Assembly: GCA_027943335.1 (NCBI GenBank)
Contig: BSBK01002058.1
Span: 588,501-652,500, forward strand
DNA from: Chamaecyparis obtusa
Lineage: Eukaryota; Streptophyta; Pinopsida; Cupressales; Cupressaceae
Direction: 5' to 3'
Length of the DNA stretch: 64,000 nucleotides
Position 1 is the first letter of the stretch. Every line of letters begins with the position of its first letter. The position numbers and the translations under genes are program-made. Below the pieces are notes generated by a model. It made no database searches. It was not told the origin of the DNA and saw nothing but the letters and a program-made list of their open reading frames with translations. Below are positions 44,740 to 56,919 of this stretch, in pieces.

Positions 44740-45899
44740 ATATTTTATATCAAAGAAAATTCTCTAAGATAGAACAATAACCTCATTCATTTTATTTTAT
44801 TTTATTTTGAAAAAACCAAATTGCTTCTAACAAAATATAAGTCTAAGCATGAGAAGAATTCCAAAACATATATCAAAAGGATCTAGCAGGTAAAAAGAAA
44901 AAAAAACTTTCTTTTAAAAAAAGAATTTTAATCTATGAAGGTTTTCAAATTTTACCTCAAACCACCAATTGACAAAAAACACGACGAACAATAAAAACCC
45001 TAAAAAATTCCTAAGCTTTTACAATAACCTCCAATTCAATCCTTCAACAAAAAACCTACAAATATGTACAGTAGAATAACAATATCCAAATCTTCCTAAT
45101 AAAGGAAAAGAACTTGGAATTCGAACTCAACCATGCAAACCTAGAACTCAACTCAACTCGACAAACTTTGTTAAGATCAATTTCTCTTTTGGATGATTTT
45201 CAATTTTCTAATTAATATAATTTAATGCACTATTAGTATTTCTTGTTTATATGAATTCACACAACGTTTTAAAATACTTTACTCTTTTATTTATTTAATT
45301 GATTGTGTAACTTAATTACATATCAATTATATAACTAAAAGAATATTGTTTTAATCATTTTATCATCAATGTAATTGATGATTTATTAAATTAACTAGTT
45401 AATTTTATCTTTAATTAAAATTTAAAAGTTAATAATTAATTAAATCTTTTATATTCACAATTAGACTTTAATTAAGTCTTTTAATTAAGAAATATATTTA
45501 ATTAATTTTTATTAATTAAATACCCTCATATTTAATTTTTTATATTTAATAATATCTAATTATTCAAACCACATAATTAATCTTGCTAAATCATTTAACC
45601 ATTTCACAATAATCACACCAACTAGCCAAAGATAAGAAAAACCAATTGAACCTAATAAAATGATAATCATGCTCAAGAGAAAGGCTCCTAAATTCATGTC
45701 ACCTAGATGAATTTGGAGAGTTAATATATCAAAAACTTATCCACTATTTCACGACAATAAAATGGCTTAGGTTAGGATTTGGACCAAAATGTTATCTCCC
45801 CTCTCTTACCATTGAGACATTATGATAGGACACACTTATCCTGACAATTCAGGAAAGCAGATGCCCGATACATACAAACCTACATAAAAGACAAGCATC

Positions 45900-45902
<3 letters not shown>

Positions 45903-45974
<72 letters not shown>
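45903..45974. repeat. (AT)n microsatellite
   Basis: 72 bases of uninterrupted AT, in a position equivalent to the longer tract in the solo LTR at 62,372. Confidence 0.97.
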
Positions 45975-45976
<2 letters not shown>

Positions 45977-46117
45977 AGAAATGGTAGGGATCGAGACATC
46001 ATGTGGATACCGCAAGAAGGTAACTATGACTTCGTCCCTCAACCACATCAAACACATCAAATAGAAAGGTAAAAAATACATGATATCCATACACATGAAA
46101 GTATGGGGTAATTAAAG

Positions 46118-47245
46118 GGCAAGTGCAAGAAGTTGGCTACCAATTCGGCGGAAGTCTTCTAGAATTGGAAAATGCTGCTTGAAATGGGCACCTGATTTAG
46201 GTTCAGGAGCTTGATCAGAAATTCAAAAAATGGGTGCCCATTTTTTTCAAAATGGGTACCCATTTCTTAATTTTTAATTTTTTTTACTAAAATTGCATTT
46301 TAACATGTCAATTTTTTTTTTAAGAAACGAGGGCTTGTTTTTTGAATTTAAATAATGGCCACCCATTTCTTAAGACATGAGCGGGAAACACACATCCGCC
46401 TCAGATTTAATTTCAAAATAGGTTTTGTTTAGGCTTGGTGGAACCAAGCCTATACCTTGACCTCCAAAAAAATTGGTTAAGGCACTAGAATGCGAGGTTT
46501 ATGCCTTGTCGTACTTTTTTGAGGGCCTTCCTAATCGTTTTTTTTTACGAAACAAAAACCCATTAGATTTCTCACTATCCTTATTTCAAAAATTTAAATT
46601 TAATAGTGATATAATTATTTTTACTATTTTTGCATTATTTATTAGTTAAAAGTGGTACCTAAATGTCAAATAGTCAGGCTCACTAAAACTTTAATAACTT
46701 CTTTTTTTAAGGTATTTTGGAAAATAATTTTATGACATCAATGTACATACAATTCTCTTGAAGATAAAAAAAATAAAATTCAAAAAATATGAAATCTTTA
46801 TCAAATTATGGTGGTCGTACACCATAGGTTAAAAAAATATGTTTTATAGTCAATTAAAAATTATATTCAATAAAAAAATAAGGAAAAATATGCTTATCAA
46901 TCTTTGGTGTCTTAGGTATGTTTCCCTAGAAGGATTTGAAAAAATTCATTTATTTAGGTCAAAATATGATGGTCGTACATGGCTATGGTATGGTCCTTAA
47001 ACAAATATTTTGAAAACATGGATTTTAAACATTCCTACTAAAAATAAATTTATACCATGTGGGTATTTAAATAAATTTCATATTTAAAAATTAGACTCTG
47101 GGAACTAGATTTTATATTACTAAAGTTTTTTGAGATTCAATCTCTGAGTGCCTCAAATTTAGACATCAATTGAAAGGAAATTTGAAAAAAAAAAAAGGGA
47201 AACCATTTCCACCTTTTGCCCAAAAGTGAGACTCAACTTCTTGCA
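46118..47245. mobile_element. Possible small inverted-repeat insertion (uncertain)
   Basis: TGCAAGAAGTTG at 46,124-46,135 has a perfect inverted copy CAACTTCTTGCA at 47,234-47,245. The two frame 1.1 kb of AT-rich non-coding DNA unlike the solo LTR, while LTR-like words seem to resume after 47,255. Only 12 bases match and no target duplication was found. Confidence 0.3.
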
Positions 47246-47840
47246 GCCTCTGAAAAAACATGAATATAAATGACATTTAAACATATAAATAATCATCATC
47301 AAATTAACTAAAACCATCTAACTGTAAATATCTGATATCTCATGACTATCCAATATTAAATCACTATGTAATGACATACATCCAAAACTACATATAATAA
47401 AGCTGAAATAATTAATGCACACATGAAAGTGGCCTTAAAGAGTTTGGCAATATGAAACTAAAAAAAACAAACTATGGGTGGGAACTACACATATCACCTA
47501 AATTTTTTTCATCTATGTTGATCATGTCTTCTCAATAACTCTACGATGTCTATGGACAAGAGAAACAAGAAAAGACCATGATTTTTTATCTGTGTGCTAT
47601 CTTTTATCATTGATTTTCAATTATTTTTCCTTTTGAGTAACTTGAGGATGTCTAAATACTAGAGGAGAAAGCACGTGGGGAATAATACTTTTCCTTCATT
47701 TAATCTTGTGGGTGTAGTTCTAATGATCTTGAAACATCAAATAAACTAGGTGTCTGTGATAAGTGTTGACAATGTGGTGATGAGTAATGAGAATCTGGGA
47801 AGAGAGAATGAGAGTTTGAGAAATGAGAATGAGGCAGTGA
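47246..47840. other. AT-rich non-coding spacer
   Basis: It holds possible end sequence of the old LTR (AAACATATAAATAATCATCATC, 47,279-47,300; compare about 63,030-63,060) and, from about 47,700, the start of coding remnants of the next element. No LTR edge can be fixed. Confidence 0.35.
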
Positions 47841-47929
47841 AAGGATAACTATAGAATGTGAATGATCTTTGGAAGAAATACAATGGAAGTTTTGTAAAAC
47901 TTAATGAGAAACTCTAAAATTAGAGAAGA

Positions 47930-48500
47930 AGCATGCAAACAACTATTCTAGGCTATAGCGATCAAACTATTTTTGAAGTTGGTGAATCTTTTGGATCTAA
48001 GGAGATCAAGAAAGAAGAAAAGTCTCCACTCAAGGTAACAAAAAAGACTTCTAGTAAGGAATCCTACAAGCCTATATGTTTCAATTATCATAAAGTGGGT
48101 CATATTGTTATGTTTGTATAAGTAGCCTAGTTAATATGCCTAACATTTTTGATGGGTGTTGCTATAATTGCAATAAGCATCGACACACTGTGTATGATTT
48201 TAGATCTAGATCTAGGAGTAGATATAGTATCTTTGATGGATAATGTTATAAATACAATAATTGATGAATGTAGGTCAAAATTTAATATGAGGCTACCTCT
48301 GAACTGTCATATCCCTTACAAAATGGAAAGGAAATTCAATGTCACCTACTCAATTTTTGGTAATTATGGATACAAAGCTATGAATTACATAATGAGGATT
48401 GCAAGAGGCAATGTTGGACAATGAAGATCAACTCGAATGGCATACTTTCATTGTCAGAAGATTGGATGTCTAGCAAGGGATTGTAGTTCAAGGTATTGAT
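47930..48500 (+). pseudogene. Gag C-terminal region with about five CCHC zinc knuckles
   Basis: Nucleocapsid-type knuckles bind RNA. Successive degenerate knuckles are read: CFNYHKVGH (48,077 on), CYNCNKHRHTVYDF (48,160 on) followed by an RSRSRSR stretch, CYKYNN (about 48,245), FGNYGYKAMNY (about 48,355) and FHCQKIGCLARDC (about 48,445-48,486). Each lacks one or more of its Cys/His, mostly by single transitions. Most plant copia gag proteins have one or two knuckles, so five in a row is noteworthy. Frames change between knuckles. Confidence 0.6.
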
Positions 48501-49110
48501 TGGTAAACTAGTCAATAAATATAAAAGGGAAGAAGATTTTGAATGTAGAAGAGATCGAGAAAAAGATGATCAAGACTTGGAAGAAGAAGAAATATAGTAA
48601 GTCAACAAAGGAATTCACATCTCCATCAGGTGTGGAGAATTCTTCATCAAACTATGCCTTCATGTAGCTTAGTGAGAGAAAGTATGTTGAATCCATCTTT
48701 GGACCCCTCCATAGGTGTGTAGTAAGATATATCAGCATTTTAAGATGTAATAAATTATTTTGGATAATTTTATAAAGTCTTGTTGGATTGCATAATGTTT
48801 TGATCATTGGTAATAAACTTTTGGGTCAATCAGTGAAAAGGTTTGTTCTATCGGTAAGTGCATTTAATGCATGTGTACTAAAGAAGATAAAAGGGGTAAT
48901 TTGGATTTCATTACTCACCTTGCACACTTTCAGAGTTGTTTTACACTAAAAAGAATTTTGTTTGAGCTATTTTTTGAGATCCAAGGGATAACGAGAGATG
49001 TTTTGTGGAGAAAACCAATCATGTGTCGTGGTTGTTGTCATGCTTTAGGAAAGAAACCTAGTTGTGAACAGCTTGAAGTATTTATCTATTTTCTACTCTT
49101 GTGATTAAAA
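48501..49110. other. Non-coding gap after the gag remnant
   Basis: Lys/Glu codon-rich DNA to about 48,665 (gag tail), then AT-rich DNA with no recognised domain. A 77-codon frame at 48,871-49,104 has no known motif. This is where protease to RNase H would be expected if the element were complete. Confidence 0.4.
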
Positions 49111-52100
49111 GATAGAATGGATACTACCAAGTTTATTGATATAGCATAGAGACTTAGACAATAGTTCAAAAGACATGCATTTAAATCGACAAAAAATGAC
49201 CCAACGGGTGTGTTAAATAGCATACCTTATGGTGTTGTAGATATTTAGGATGTTAGAGAATACATACATTTCAAGTTGGAAGATATATAGGATTAGTAAT
49301 AATCAATGAAAAATACAATAAGTTGAGTGATGATAGGTTAGTGTTGAAAAGTGAACATAAATGCATAGCAGACAAAGGTTTCCATCATGCGTTCATTCAC
49401 CCTGATGATTTTTAAGAAGCTAAGATCAAATATGTCGTGATAAGAATCCATGATCAATTTATGTATCTTGACCAACGATATAAAATAAAATAGAAGAAAT
49501 TCATATTATTATGGGCTCATGTTTAACCATTGAAGAACCTATTATTTGTACCATACCCAAATAAGAAGTAATAAATCTAACTAAATCCAAGTGGTATGGT
49601 CATTCAATGATTGTGAATAACATTAGAGATGAAGAGATGAAATATTGTTTAATGTTTCTTGATTACAAGTTCTACCATTCTAGTTAGATGAATAGAATAT
49701 CTGGTGTTTCTATTCATACAACATATAAAATGATCATGGAAAATATTGAATATCATTTGGTTGAGGTGATGAGAGCATAACTTATTTTTAATATAGGAAA
49801 GATCAAGAAGGATACGAGACAAAAATTCAAGTATGGTCAAATGATCATTTTCCTATCCTTCTATTTTCAAAATATATATCCCAATATCAGTGATGTTTCA
49901 TGCATAGTAGGTACCCCATCCTTTATATCAATAAAAAAAAACATAGGAATATTAGGAAGTGAGTTTACTAGTAAGATGTAGGGTTATTTCAAAGAATTTC
50001 AGAAGAATAGGTTTGAGAAAGAAATGATAACTTCAGATCTTAAATAAATACAAAGATATCATTTTATTTATGGTTTATACTAACACTTGTAGAATGGAAG
50101 TATTTGAGCCAAGGACCTCATGGATGATGCCTATGGGATATGAAATAAAGGGAGATATTTTGATTCTATGTGCATAAAACCTATCATCTCAACCAATGGA
50201 TCCCAAGACTCAATGATTTGGGAAATTTCAAGAGAAGTCACTCGAGGTACACAATGAATTGATGAAATGTGTCATTGAGAAGAAAATGAGAAAGGAAGTG
50301 GAATGATTTATGATCCAAAAAGGCTTTACAAAGTAACAAATTGAGAAGGCTAGAGCCAAGCATGTTGCTGAAAAACATAGAATATCAGGTACAATAAAAG
50401 ATGAAGATGTTGAGACTATTAGTGCAACTGGTAGTGCCTCAACAAGTCGAAACACAAGAAGTGCTACTACCATAAAGACGGAGAAAACAATGAAAGTGAG
50501 ATTCTATCTAAGAAGAAATAATCTGAGCCTACAAAATCCAAGGGGGCTACTACTACAAAAGTTGTTGGATAGAGAAAGAAGGAAAAAGATAAGGGTTATA
50601 AAGAATAACATGAAGAAGATGAAGGTATAGAATTAGAAGAAGAGAACAAGGAGATTAAAGCTAAAGGTAAGAAATCTAAGGTGGTAGGTTCTCCCACCAC
50701 TAAATCAGCTAATCCCGAGTTAGATTTTAAATTTTTTTTATGTTAATCAAATTATCAATCAAGTGAGAAAGTGTTGTATACTTTTTGGAGTTAACAAGTA
50801 TTATGATGAGTTTAGAAAAGAGGATCATGAACTAATTGAAGATGTTGTAGTTTACAGTATGAAAATTTTTAGTCAAACTTTGATGGAGTTACAAGGAAAA
50901 ATACCCTCTTTATTGTATAAAAAACTTGATGCTAGATGAAATGCTACCATTAAACAAGATAGGGAATTTATTAAGTATACTCTACTACAACTTCAACCAA
51001 AAGTGTCTGAAGAGGAAATGAAAATGATACATGCAGAGACAAGATCATTATTCAATACTAATAAGAGATTGAAAAGATTATTGTGTGGTGAGTCTCTTGG
51101 ACTTCAAGAAGAGACAAAAGAGAACTTGTTGAAAATTTTAGGTTTGATTTAAGATGAAAAGATGAAGAAAATGAAGAGGAGTTAGTAAAATAACATGAAG
51201 ATGATCAAGTGGTTATTTAAATAGATGAATATTTTATTATTGACAATGTCAAGGTCACACTTTAGGAACTATGAGATGAGGTGAACATTGTTGGTGATAT
51301 TCCTGCTATGGAAATGCATGATGAGCCCATAGAAAAACAAGAATAATAGTAGTCTTAAAATAATCTAGGTATTCCCAAATAGAAAAAATAAAATGAATCG
51401 GTAAACTTGGTTACCAATAATAGTGAACAAGCCAGTGTTCCTACAGATGATCAACAGGAAGATCATGAATAAAAGGAGGACATAGATAATGATGTGCAAA
51501 TAAAACAAGAGGAAGTAATTACAGAGAAAAAATAAGAGAAGGAAACTCATCCATCATTTTCAAAGATGATCATCGATGAGGAAAACTTATTGATCAAGGT
51601 ACAAGTAGACTTAAGTACACTAATCCCAAAGGACATGATCAATTTTTCAATGGTGATCAAATCCAAAGCCAAGAAGGAAAATATGAAGTGAGAGTGAAAA
51701 ATCATAGTAAAAGAAATAGAAATATTTGGAGATGTAGATGTGGTGTATGATGAGAAGGATACTTTGATTGAGAAGATAGGAAAGTTAATTACAACTACCA
51801 GTGAGGAGATTAAAAATATAAAGGATGTTTCAATTTAAAGAGAATAGAACGTCTATGAAAATAAAAGGTAAGAAATTTTTTGAAAGTCCATTACCAAAGA
51901 CAAGAACACTCTTATATTTTCTATGAATTAGATAAAGGAAGCATTACTTTAAGTAGGTAAGATATTGAAGACCATTTGTGTATTTTCTCATTTTATAGAA
52001 GATCTTGAGAAGAAAAGGGGTGAAGAACAACAAGATTTGAATTTTTTGTCACAAAATTATAATCCCATTCACATGGATGGTGCATCTTTTAGGGTTGAGG

Positions 52101-52185
52101 TAGAAAAGATAAATCTAAATTTAAATAAATATAAGATTGAATATAATAAGGGACTTGAGAACTTGATGGAGTTATAGATAATTTT
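49111..52185 (+). pseudogene. Long decayed unknown ORF with a coiled-coil, Lys/Glu-rich C-terminal half
   Basis: About 3 kb reads as one degraded protein with many stops and frame changes. The first half has ordinary globular composition (for example about 49,574: NLTKSKWYGHSMIVNNIRDE). From about 50,200 it becomes very rich in Lys, Glu and Gln, and near 51,960-52,175 it forms heptad-like coils (LNLNKYKIEYNKGLENLMEL). Position before the polypurine tract suggests an env-like or accessory ORF of a copia-type element. I recognise no family; the function is unknown. Confidence 0.45.
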
Positions 52186-52464
52186 GATTCCTAAATTAAA
52201 CATTATATGAAAGAGTTTGAAGGAAGTTGAGCTAGCCTTACTACCTCACCGAGTGAACATAGTTGAAGGATTAGAGGACTCACCATTTTTACTTCATTGA
52301 AAAATATTTAGAATGAAGAATATCCACAAGTCATAGTTCAATGAGTGGAAAATATTTAGGACTACTTTCATTGAGATTTTGAGTAGACTGTAATAGGTTA
52401 TGCTACTCTTGATCAATAAAATTTTTATTTTTGCATATCTTGTAACACCTTTATCATCGTTGTC

Positions 52465-52476
52465 AAAGGGGGAGAA
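52465..52476 (+). promoter_or_regulatory. Internal polypurine tract
   Basis: AAAGGGGGAGAA within GTTGTCAAAGGGGGAGAA. A second tract follows 176 bases later. Such paired CAAAGGGGGAGA words just before the 3' LTR are common in plant copia elements. Confidence 0.6.
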
Positions 52477-52640
52477 TAGTGTGTGGGTAGTAGTAGTTTG
52501 AAAAATTACTTGTACTCATGTATCAAATTATCACATTTCTTCTTAATTAAATTCATACCATATGGGGAGTTATTTGTTATGTATAGATTTATCCTTTTTG
52601 ACACTTAGTCATTTTTTTCTCCTATGTTGCCATCAATGCC

Positions 52641-52652
52641 AAAGGGGAAGAT
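52641..52652 (+). promoter_or_regulatory. Polypurine tract at the 3' LTR edge
   Basis: AAAGGGGAAGAT directly precedes the TGTTTGCATT start of the LTR, the usual position for plus-strand priming. Confidence 0.7.
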
Positions 52653-53648
52653 TGTTTGCATTTTGATGTAGGAAATACATTTTTTGGCTACATAAGTGTG
52701 TTGTGATGTTTTCATTTCTAGCAACATAATATCTTGATTTTGAGAGATTAAAATTATCAGCGGTGCTGAATGATTGGATGGAGAAGCAACTATGTGTTCA
52801 GTTAGTCAGTAAGAAGACATTTAGCAAGATACAATTAACCATATCAGGAGTTATACATCAAGTTAAGGTGTGAGATAGTACAAACACAATCTATAGAGGA
52901 ATATTGAGCTATATATATTATCATATTAGTTAGTTTGAATATTTGAATGAGTTATTAAATATTGAAGTGAAACTGGTAGTAGGAATAGTGAATCATCCTA
53001 TACAATTAGTTAGATTAGTGTTGTGGTCAAATTTAAGTTATTGGCCAACATGTTTTAGAGATTGAATGTTTTGAGATGACATCAAGGATGTTGAATTTTG
53101 ATTTTGGCATTCTCACTTGTATGTTTGAGTTGGATTTCAGGGCAGAATTGTACAAATTTTTAGGGTTCTAGCACTGACCTAGAAGAAGTATAGAAATGGT
53201 TATGAAAATCGCTAAGGAAGAAGTTGATGATAGTGTGATGGTATGTGATGATAGAAATAGATTGTTGAAGATAGTATAGTGGTACTAAATTTATCCCAAA
53301 AACACAAATAATAGGGAATACATTATATTTATCAAGCATTGGGTACAAATATTAGGTTATTCATTACTTATTGATTCTAACATATTGGCAAGATAAATAC
53401 CTTAACATGATCTCTCCTAATAGGGTGAGCAGGATCTTTAACAATATATGAAGTGTAAATCCTCTAACAAGGGTTTCCATAGAAAGTATTGTGTCAAGTA
53501 TTCAATATATGTGAATATTTTACTTGTTGTGCCTCATTGTCATATAGTAGCATTTGTATGTTGGTTATTGTGGAAGACAATTGTCAAAAGTCTCAGATTT
53601 TTTATTGCACTGATTCACCCCCTGTCTCAATTCCTTATTATACTAACA
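52653..53648 (+). repeat. LTR of the copia-type remnant (996 bp)
   Basis: It starts TGTTTGCATTTTGATG after the polypurine tract and ends ATTCACCCCCTGTCTC...ACTAACA, a common 3' close for copia LTRs. ATCAGATCC follows and resembles the tail of a tRNA-Met primer site (TGGTATCAGAGCC) with a deletion. A primer-site-like word after a 3' LTR would mean a tandem LTR-internal-LTR arrangement or recombination. Confidence 0.55.
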
Positions 53649-55255
53649 ATCAGATCCTTCATTAAATATGGTATGCTATACATACAATTAATTTTTTTAT
53701 TTGAACACCACGGTGATGTTAGAGTTATCCAATTGTCTATTATAATGCTTGTTCACACAAGACACACTCGGGCCACCTCGATTCTACATGCCTTGATGCT
53801 TGTGTAACCTTGAAATATCAATTAGGTGTAATGTTCAGGTCATCCCAACAACATATGCCTTGATTTTTGCATGGATTTTCCATTTTACATCTAATGTAAG
53901 TAGCATTCATATTCTTGTGGTTTCTATTAAATAGTGAGGGTTGTACTAGCTTTGGTATTCCAAATGTTCGATGATGAAAAAAAGATAAAAAGATAAAATA
54001 TAGATGAATCTCAGGTTGCATTCATGTTAGTGTTGCATTAAATTTTGGCATATATCAAATAATGGATTATCTTGGATTAATTTAATCATGGAATTTAGAT
54101 CTACAACTAGCATCATCTTCGAATCAATATATCTTCTCTGTTGATATTTTGACATGATCGGGTACTCGAGATACTAGCAAAAAACAAGGAAACCTACATG
54201 TCATGATAGTTGCATTTATAGTCATATCATTAAAGTGTTACATATTGCATCCAATATAAGAATTTATTATCTTTGTATAAGCTCATCATTATTTCATAAG
54301 GAAAAAATGTATCACATATAAAAACTGAGAAAAATACAAAAACATAGAAATTATTTTCTTTATCATTTAGGAATAATCAAATAAAATATGCATATTCATC
54401 AACATATCATAAGTAAAATGTATTCATCCATGTATAATATGAAAAGAAAGATAAATGCATCCATAATACACATCACACAAGAACACATAGGAATCAAATA
54501 GGTCACATCTCATATATCATCAAAATGTGTCACTAACTCAGTACAATGAGATCAAAATTAATATCATTGAATAGCATCAAAAGAGTAAGTCGTGTACATG
54601 TCATTACATCTTCACGTGTCATATCTACATCAAAATAAAATGGATCATTAGAATAAAACTAAGACTTAGTCCTAGCCTCAGGATCTAGATGAGGGGTAGG
54701 AGGTAACCTACATTAGGCCTAGTAGGGGTAGGAGGATGAACGAAACACTCAGATTGGAAAGAAAACATAGAATAGGAAGGTTCTTTGCACACATGATCAT
54801 GAAGTGCACCAATATACAAGGAAAAAAATATGTAGCCTAGTGACTCTGGTGAGTGGCATTGCATTGGGCTTGATCTCTCTCAATAGTGACCTTGACAACA
54901 CGACGATACCTCTTAGTAGTAATCTCAATATCTCAACAATCACTCTCCTCTATCAAGTCTTTGATTCACTCATCGTGCTCCATAAAATAGGCTTGTAAAA
55001 TAGATACTTTGATCCTAATATATCTCCTCTCTTCATGACATCATGCTAAATAATCAGTAGAATCACTCTGAGCTTCCTAGGCTTCCTACCTTTGTTGTGA
55101 AGAAGCATCCTGTCTCTGCCTCTGTTGGGGAGGGGCATCTTGTGCTTGTCTACAATGAACTACAACTGATTGAATATCTGAATGAACTAAAGGAACAATG
55201 ATTAGATATCACTAAGCTACTAAAATGATATGTAAGATGATTAAATTGGTCAATA
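53649..55255. other. Spacer with a degraded minus-strand coding-like stretch
   Basis: Mostly non-coding. On the minus strand, about 55,150 to 54,780 reads Gln/Arg-rich words (RQAQDAPPQQRQRQDASSQQR, then KVSILQAYFMEHDE, KRYRRVVKVTIERDQAQ) with several stops, followed by a splice-like context. It may be the C-terminal exon of a PMD-type or other repeated gene, but I cannot place it. Repeated CATAT/ATCAT words run through 54,200-54,650. Confidence 0.3.
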
Positions 55256-56671
55256 TGTTGTCATTCATGTCAACTAGTTTTGATAGTACTTATCATGTTA
55301 GTTACAAACATCTAAACATCTATTGAAGGAAGAAAAGATGAAGAACTAAGATATCTACATGAGGAAAAGATGAATATAATAGATAAGGATAAGGAAAACA
55401 TTGGGTAACTTATTAATGATTCTATGGCTTTATATTGCTGACTTGAGCATGTTACATTAATCTAATATGAAGAAGAGATTTGAAATTGAACATGTTAATG
55501 TGGTTGGTAATTAAAGATTTTTGTATACACCAAGACAATGCAGTGTATACTGACTACCAGTATTAATTGAGCTAGTTTAACTAGTTATCATTTACGCATT
55601 TCTATATTAACTAATTATGGATGAAAACATTAAATGCTAAGATTAGTTGACTGAATTTGATGAGCTGGAAATTGTTATGATTTCAAGATTAAGGATAAAG
55701 TTTGTTATGAGATCCACGAGTGACAAAATTTGGAGAAGATCTAAAGGATGAGATTGAAACATGTTAATTACACATCCATCAAGGAAGGTTTAAGAGGAAA
55801 AATGGACGAAGCAGATTAAGTGGAAAAAATCTAATGGATGATATGAAAATGGTTTACTTGTCTATATAAGAGATATGAGTTTCATTATTGAAAAATGCCA
55901 AAAAAGATAAGACTATAGAGATTTCGCATGAATACTTTTGCATGCATGCCTGATCAAACTGATTAGTGAAAAAACCAAGACTACATGCATTACTGAGCAT
56001 TAGAGAATCATTTACTGAGTGAAAGTTTGTTGAGAAATATTGAGGAAGTGAATTGATTAATGAATGGAGGATATTTGTATGGGCTTAGCATAGGTCTAAA
56101 TATTTTCAATTGAGTTGAATTTGAATCAAATCAGTACTGTATTAGTTTAACCATTGATTCAAAAAATTTCTTAACCGAGTGGACTTAATAGTCTTATGTT
56201 CTACCCTATGACATTCATTGAATGTAAAGTATTATCTTGTTGACTCCATAGTGAATGCGGTAAAAAATTAAGTATTACTGATAAATCCTCTAACTGGGTT
56301 ACACCTATTAGTATGTATTGTAACCTTTAACAGGGTTGGCTCTTCACCGAGCTCACTTCAGAAGAGTGAATTATTTTGGGTTACCGGTACCAGGTGGTTT
56401 TTCCCTTAGTAGTCTTTCCACATTAAATCATTATGTTATGTGTTATTTATGATGATTATTTTTCTATCATAATTTACATACTACATAGTTGATTTAGTGA
56501 GTAATCATAGCTGGATAATTATTGGTAATCAGTAAACTGGACAGATAGATTGATATTTTATGTTACCGAGATGCATAATTTGTTGGAATTATTTTATAAG
56601 GCACATCTTTATATTTGGGACTGTAGGATAACTAATCTAACTAATTCAACCCCCTCTTACTTATTCCAACA
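55256..56671 (+). repeat. 5' LTR of the copia element (left edge uncertain)
   Basis: The right edge is firm: it ends TTCCAACA, two bases before the primer site. The left edge at TGTTGTCATTCATG is a guess. A TATA box (TATATAA, 55,863-55,869) and a leader with TAACCGAGTGG and CCTCTAACTGGGTT words lie inside. No 3' copy is in the window for comparison. Confidence 0.5.
55863..55869 (+). promoter_or_regulatory. TATA box of the copia LTR
   Basis: TCTATATAAGAG, about 800 bases before the LTR end. Confidence 0.45.
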
Positions 56672-56673
56672 AT

Positions 56674-56685
56674 TGGTATTAGAGC
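56674..56685 (+). promoter_or_regulatory. Primer binding site, initiator tRNA-Met type
   Basis: TGGTATTAGAGC differs by one C-to-T change from TGGTATCAGAGC, the standard copia primer site complementary to initiator tRNA-Met. Confidence 0.85.
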
Positions 56686-56919
56686 ATATTCATTTCTTGG
56701 AAGAATGTTTTAAGGACTTGAGTAGAAAGATTACAAGATGTATAAGAGGGAAGTGTTGAAGCTGAAAAAAGAAACTTTACTACATGGCTAAGCTGAATGA
56801 GACTTCACATATCTGGAATTGGAGAATCTTCTATACCTTTATTGGACAATGGCTACATACAACTGACTATTGGACCTTTGACTCTTTATCTGTTGAGAGA
56901 CTGACATGAACACAATATT

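Larger units (their letters stand above)
44291..46117. repeat. Right part of the old LTR interrupted by the LINE
   Basis: Very AT-rich DNA with two (AT)n tracts. At 45,975-46,070 the words ATCATGTGGATACC.GCAAGAA, GGTAACTATGACTTC and CAAACACATC parallel 62,830-62,900 in the solo LTR (ATCGTGTGGACCTCACCCAAG, GTAACTACGACTTC, AAAACACACC). This supports one LTR family split by the LINE. GGGTCCCACC and other GC-richer words near 44,450-44,640 are not explained. Confidence 0.5.
47841..53648 (+). mobile_element. LTR-retroelement remnant with multi-knuckle gag and long unknown ORF
   Basis: It has a gag end with tandem zinc knuckles (48.05-48.5 kb), a long decayed unknown frame (49.1-52.2 kb), two polypurine tracts (52,465 and 52,641) and an LTR (52,653-53,648). 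No protease, integrase or RT is readable between gag and the long frame, so pol was lost or never present. The order gag-[pol]-extra ORF-PPT-LTR resembles Ty1/copia elements of the SIRE type, which carry an extra 3' ORF. The 5' LTR is not seen. Confidence 0.6.
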
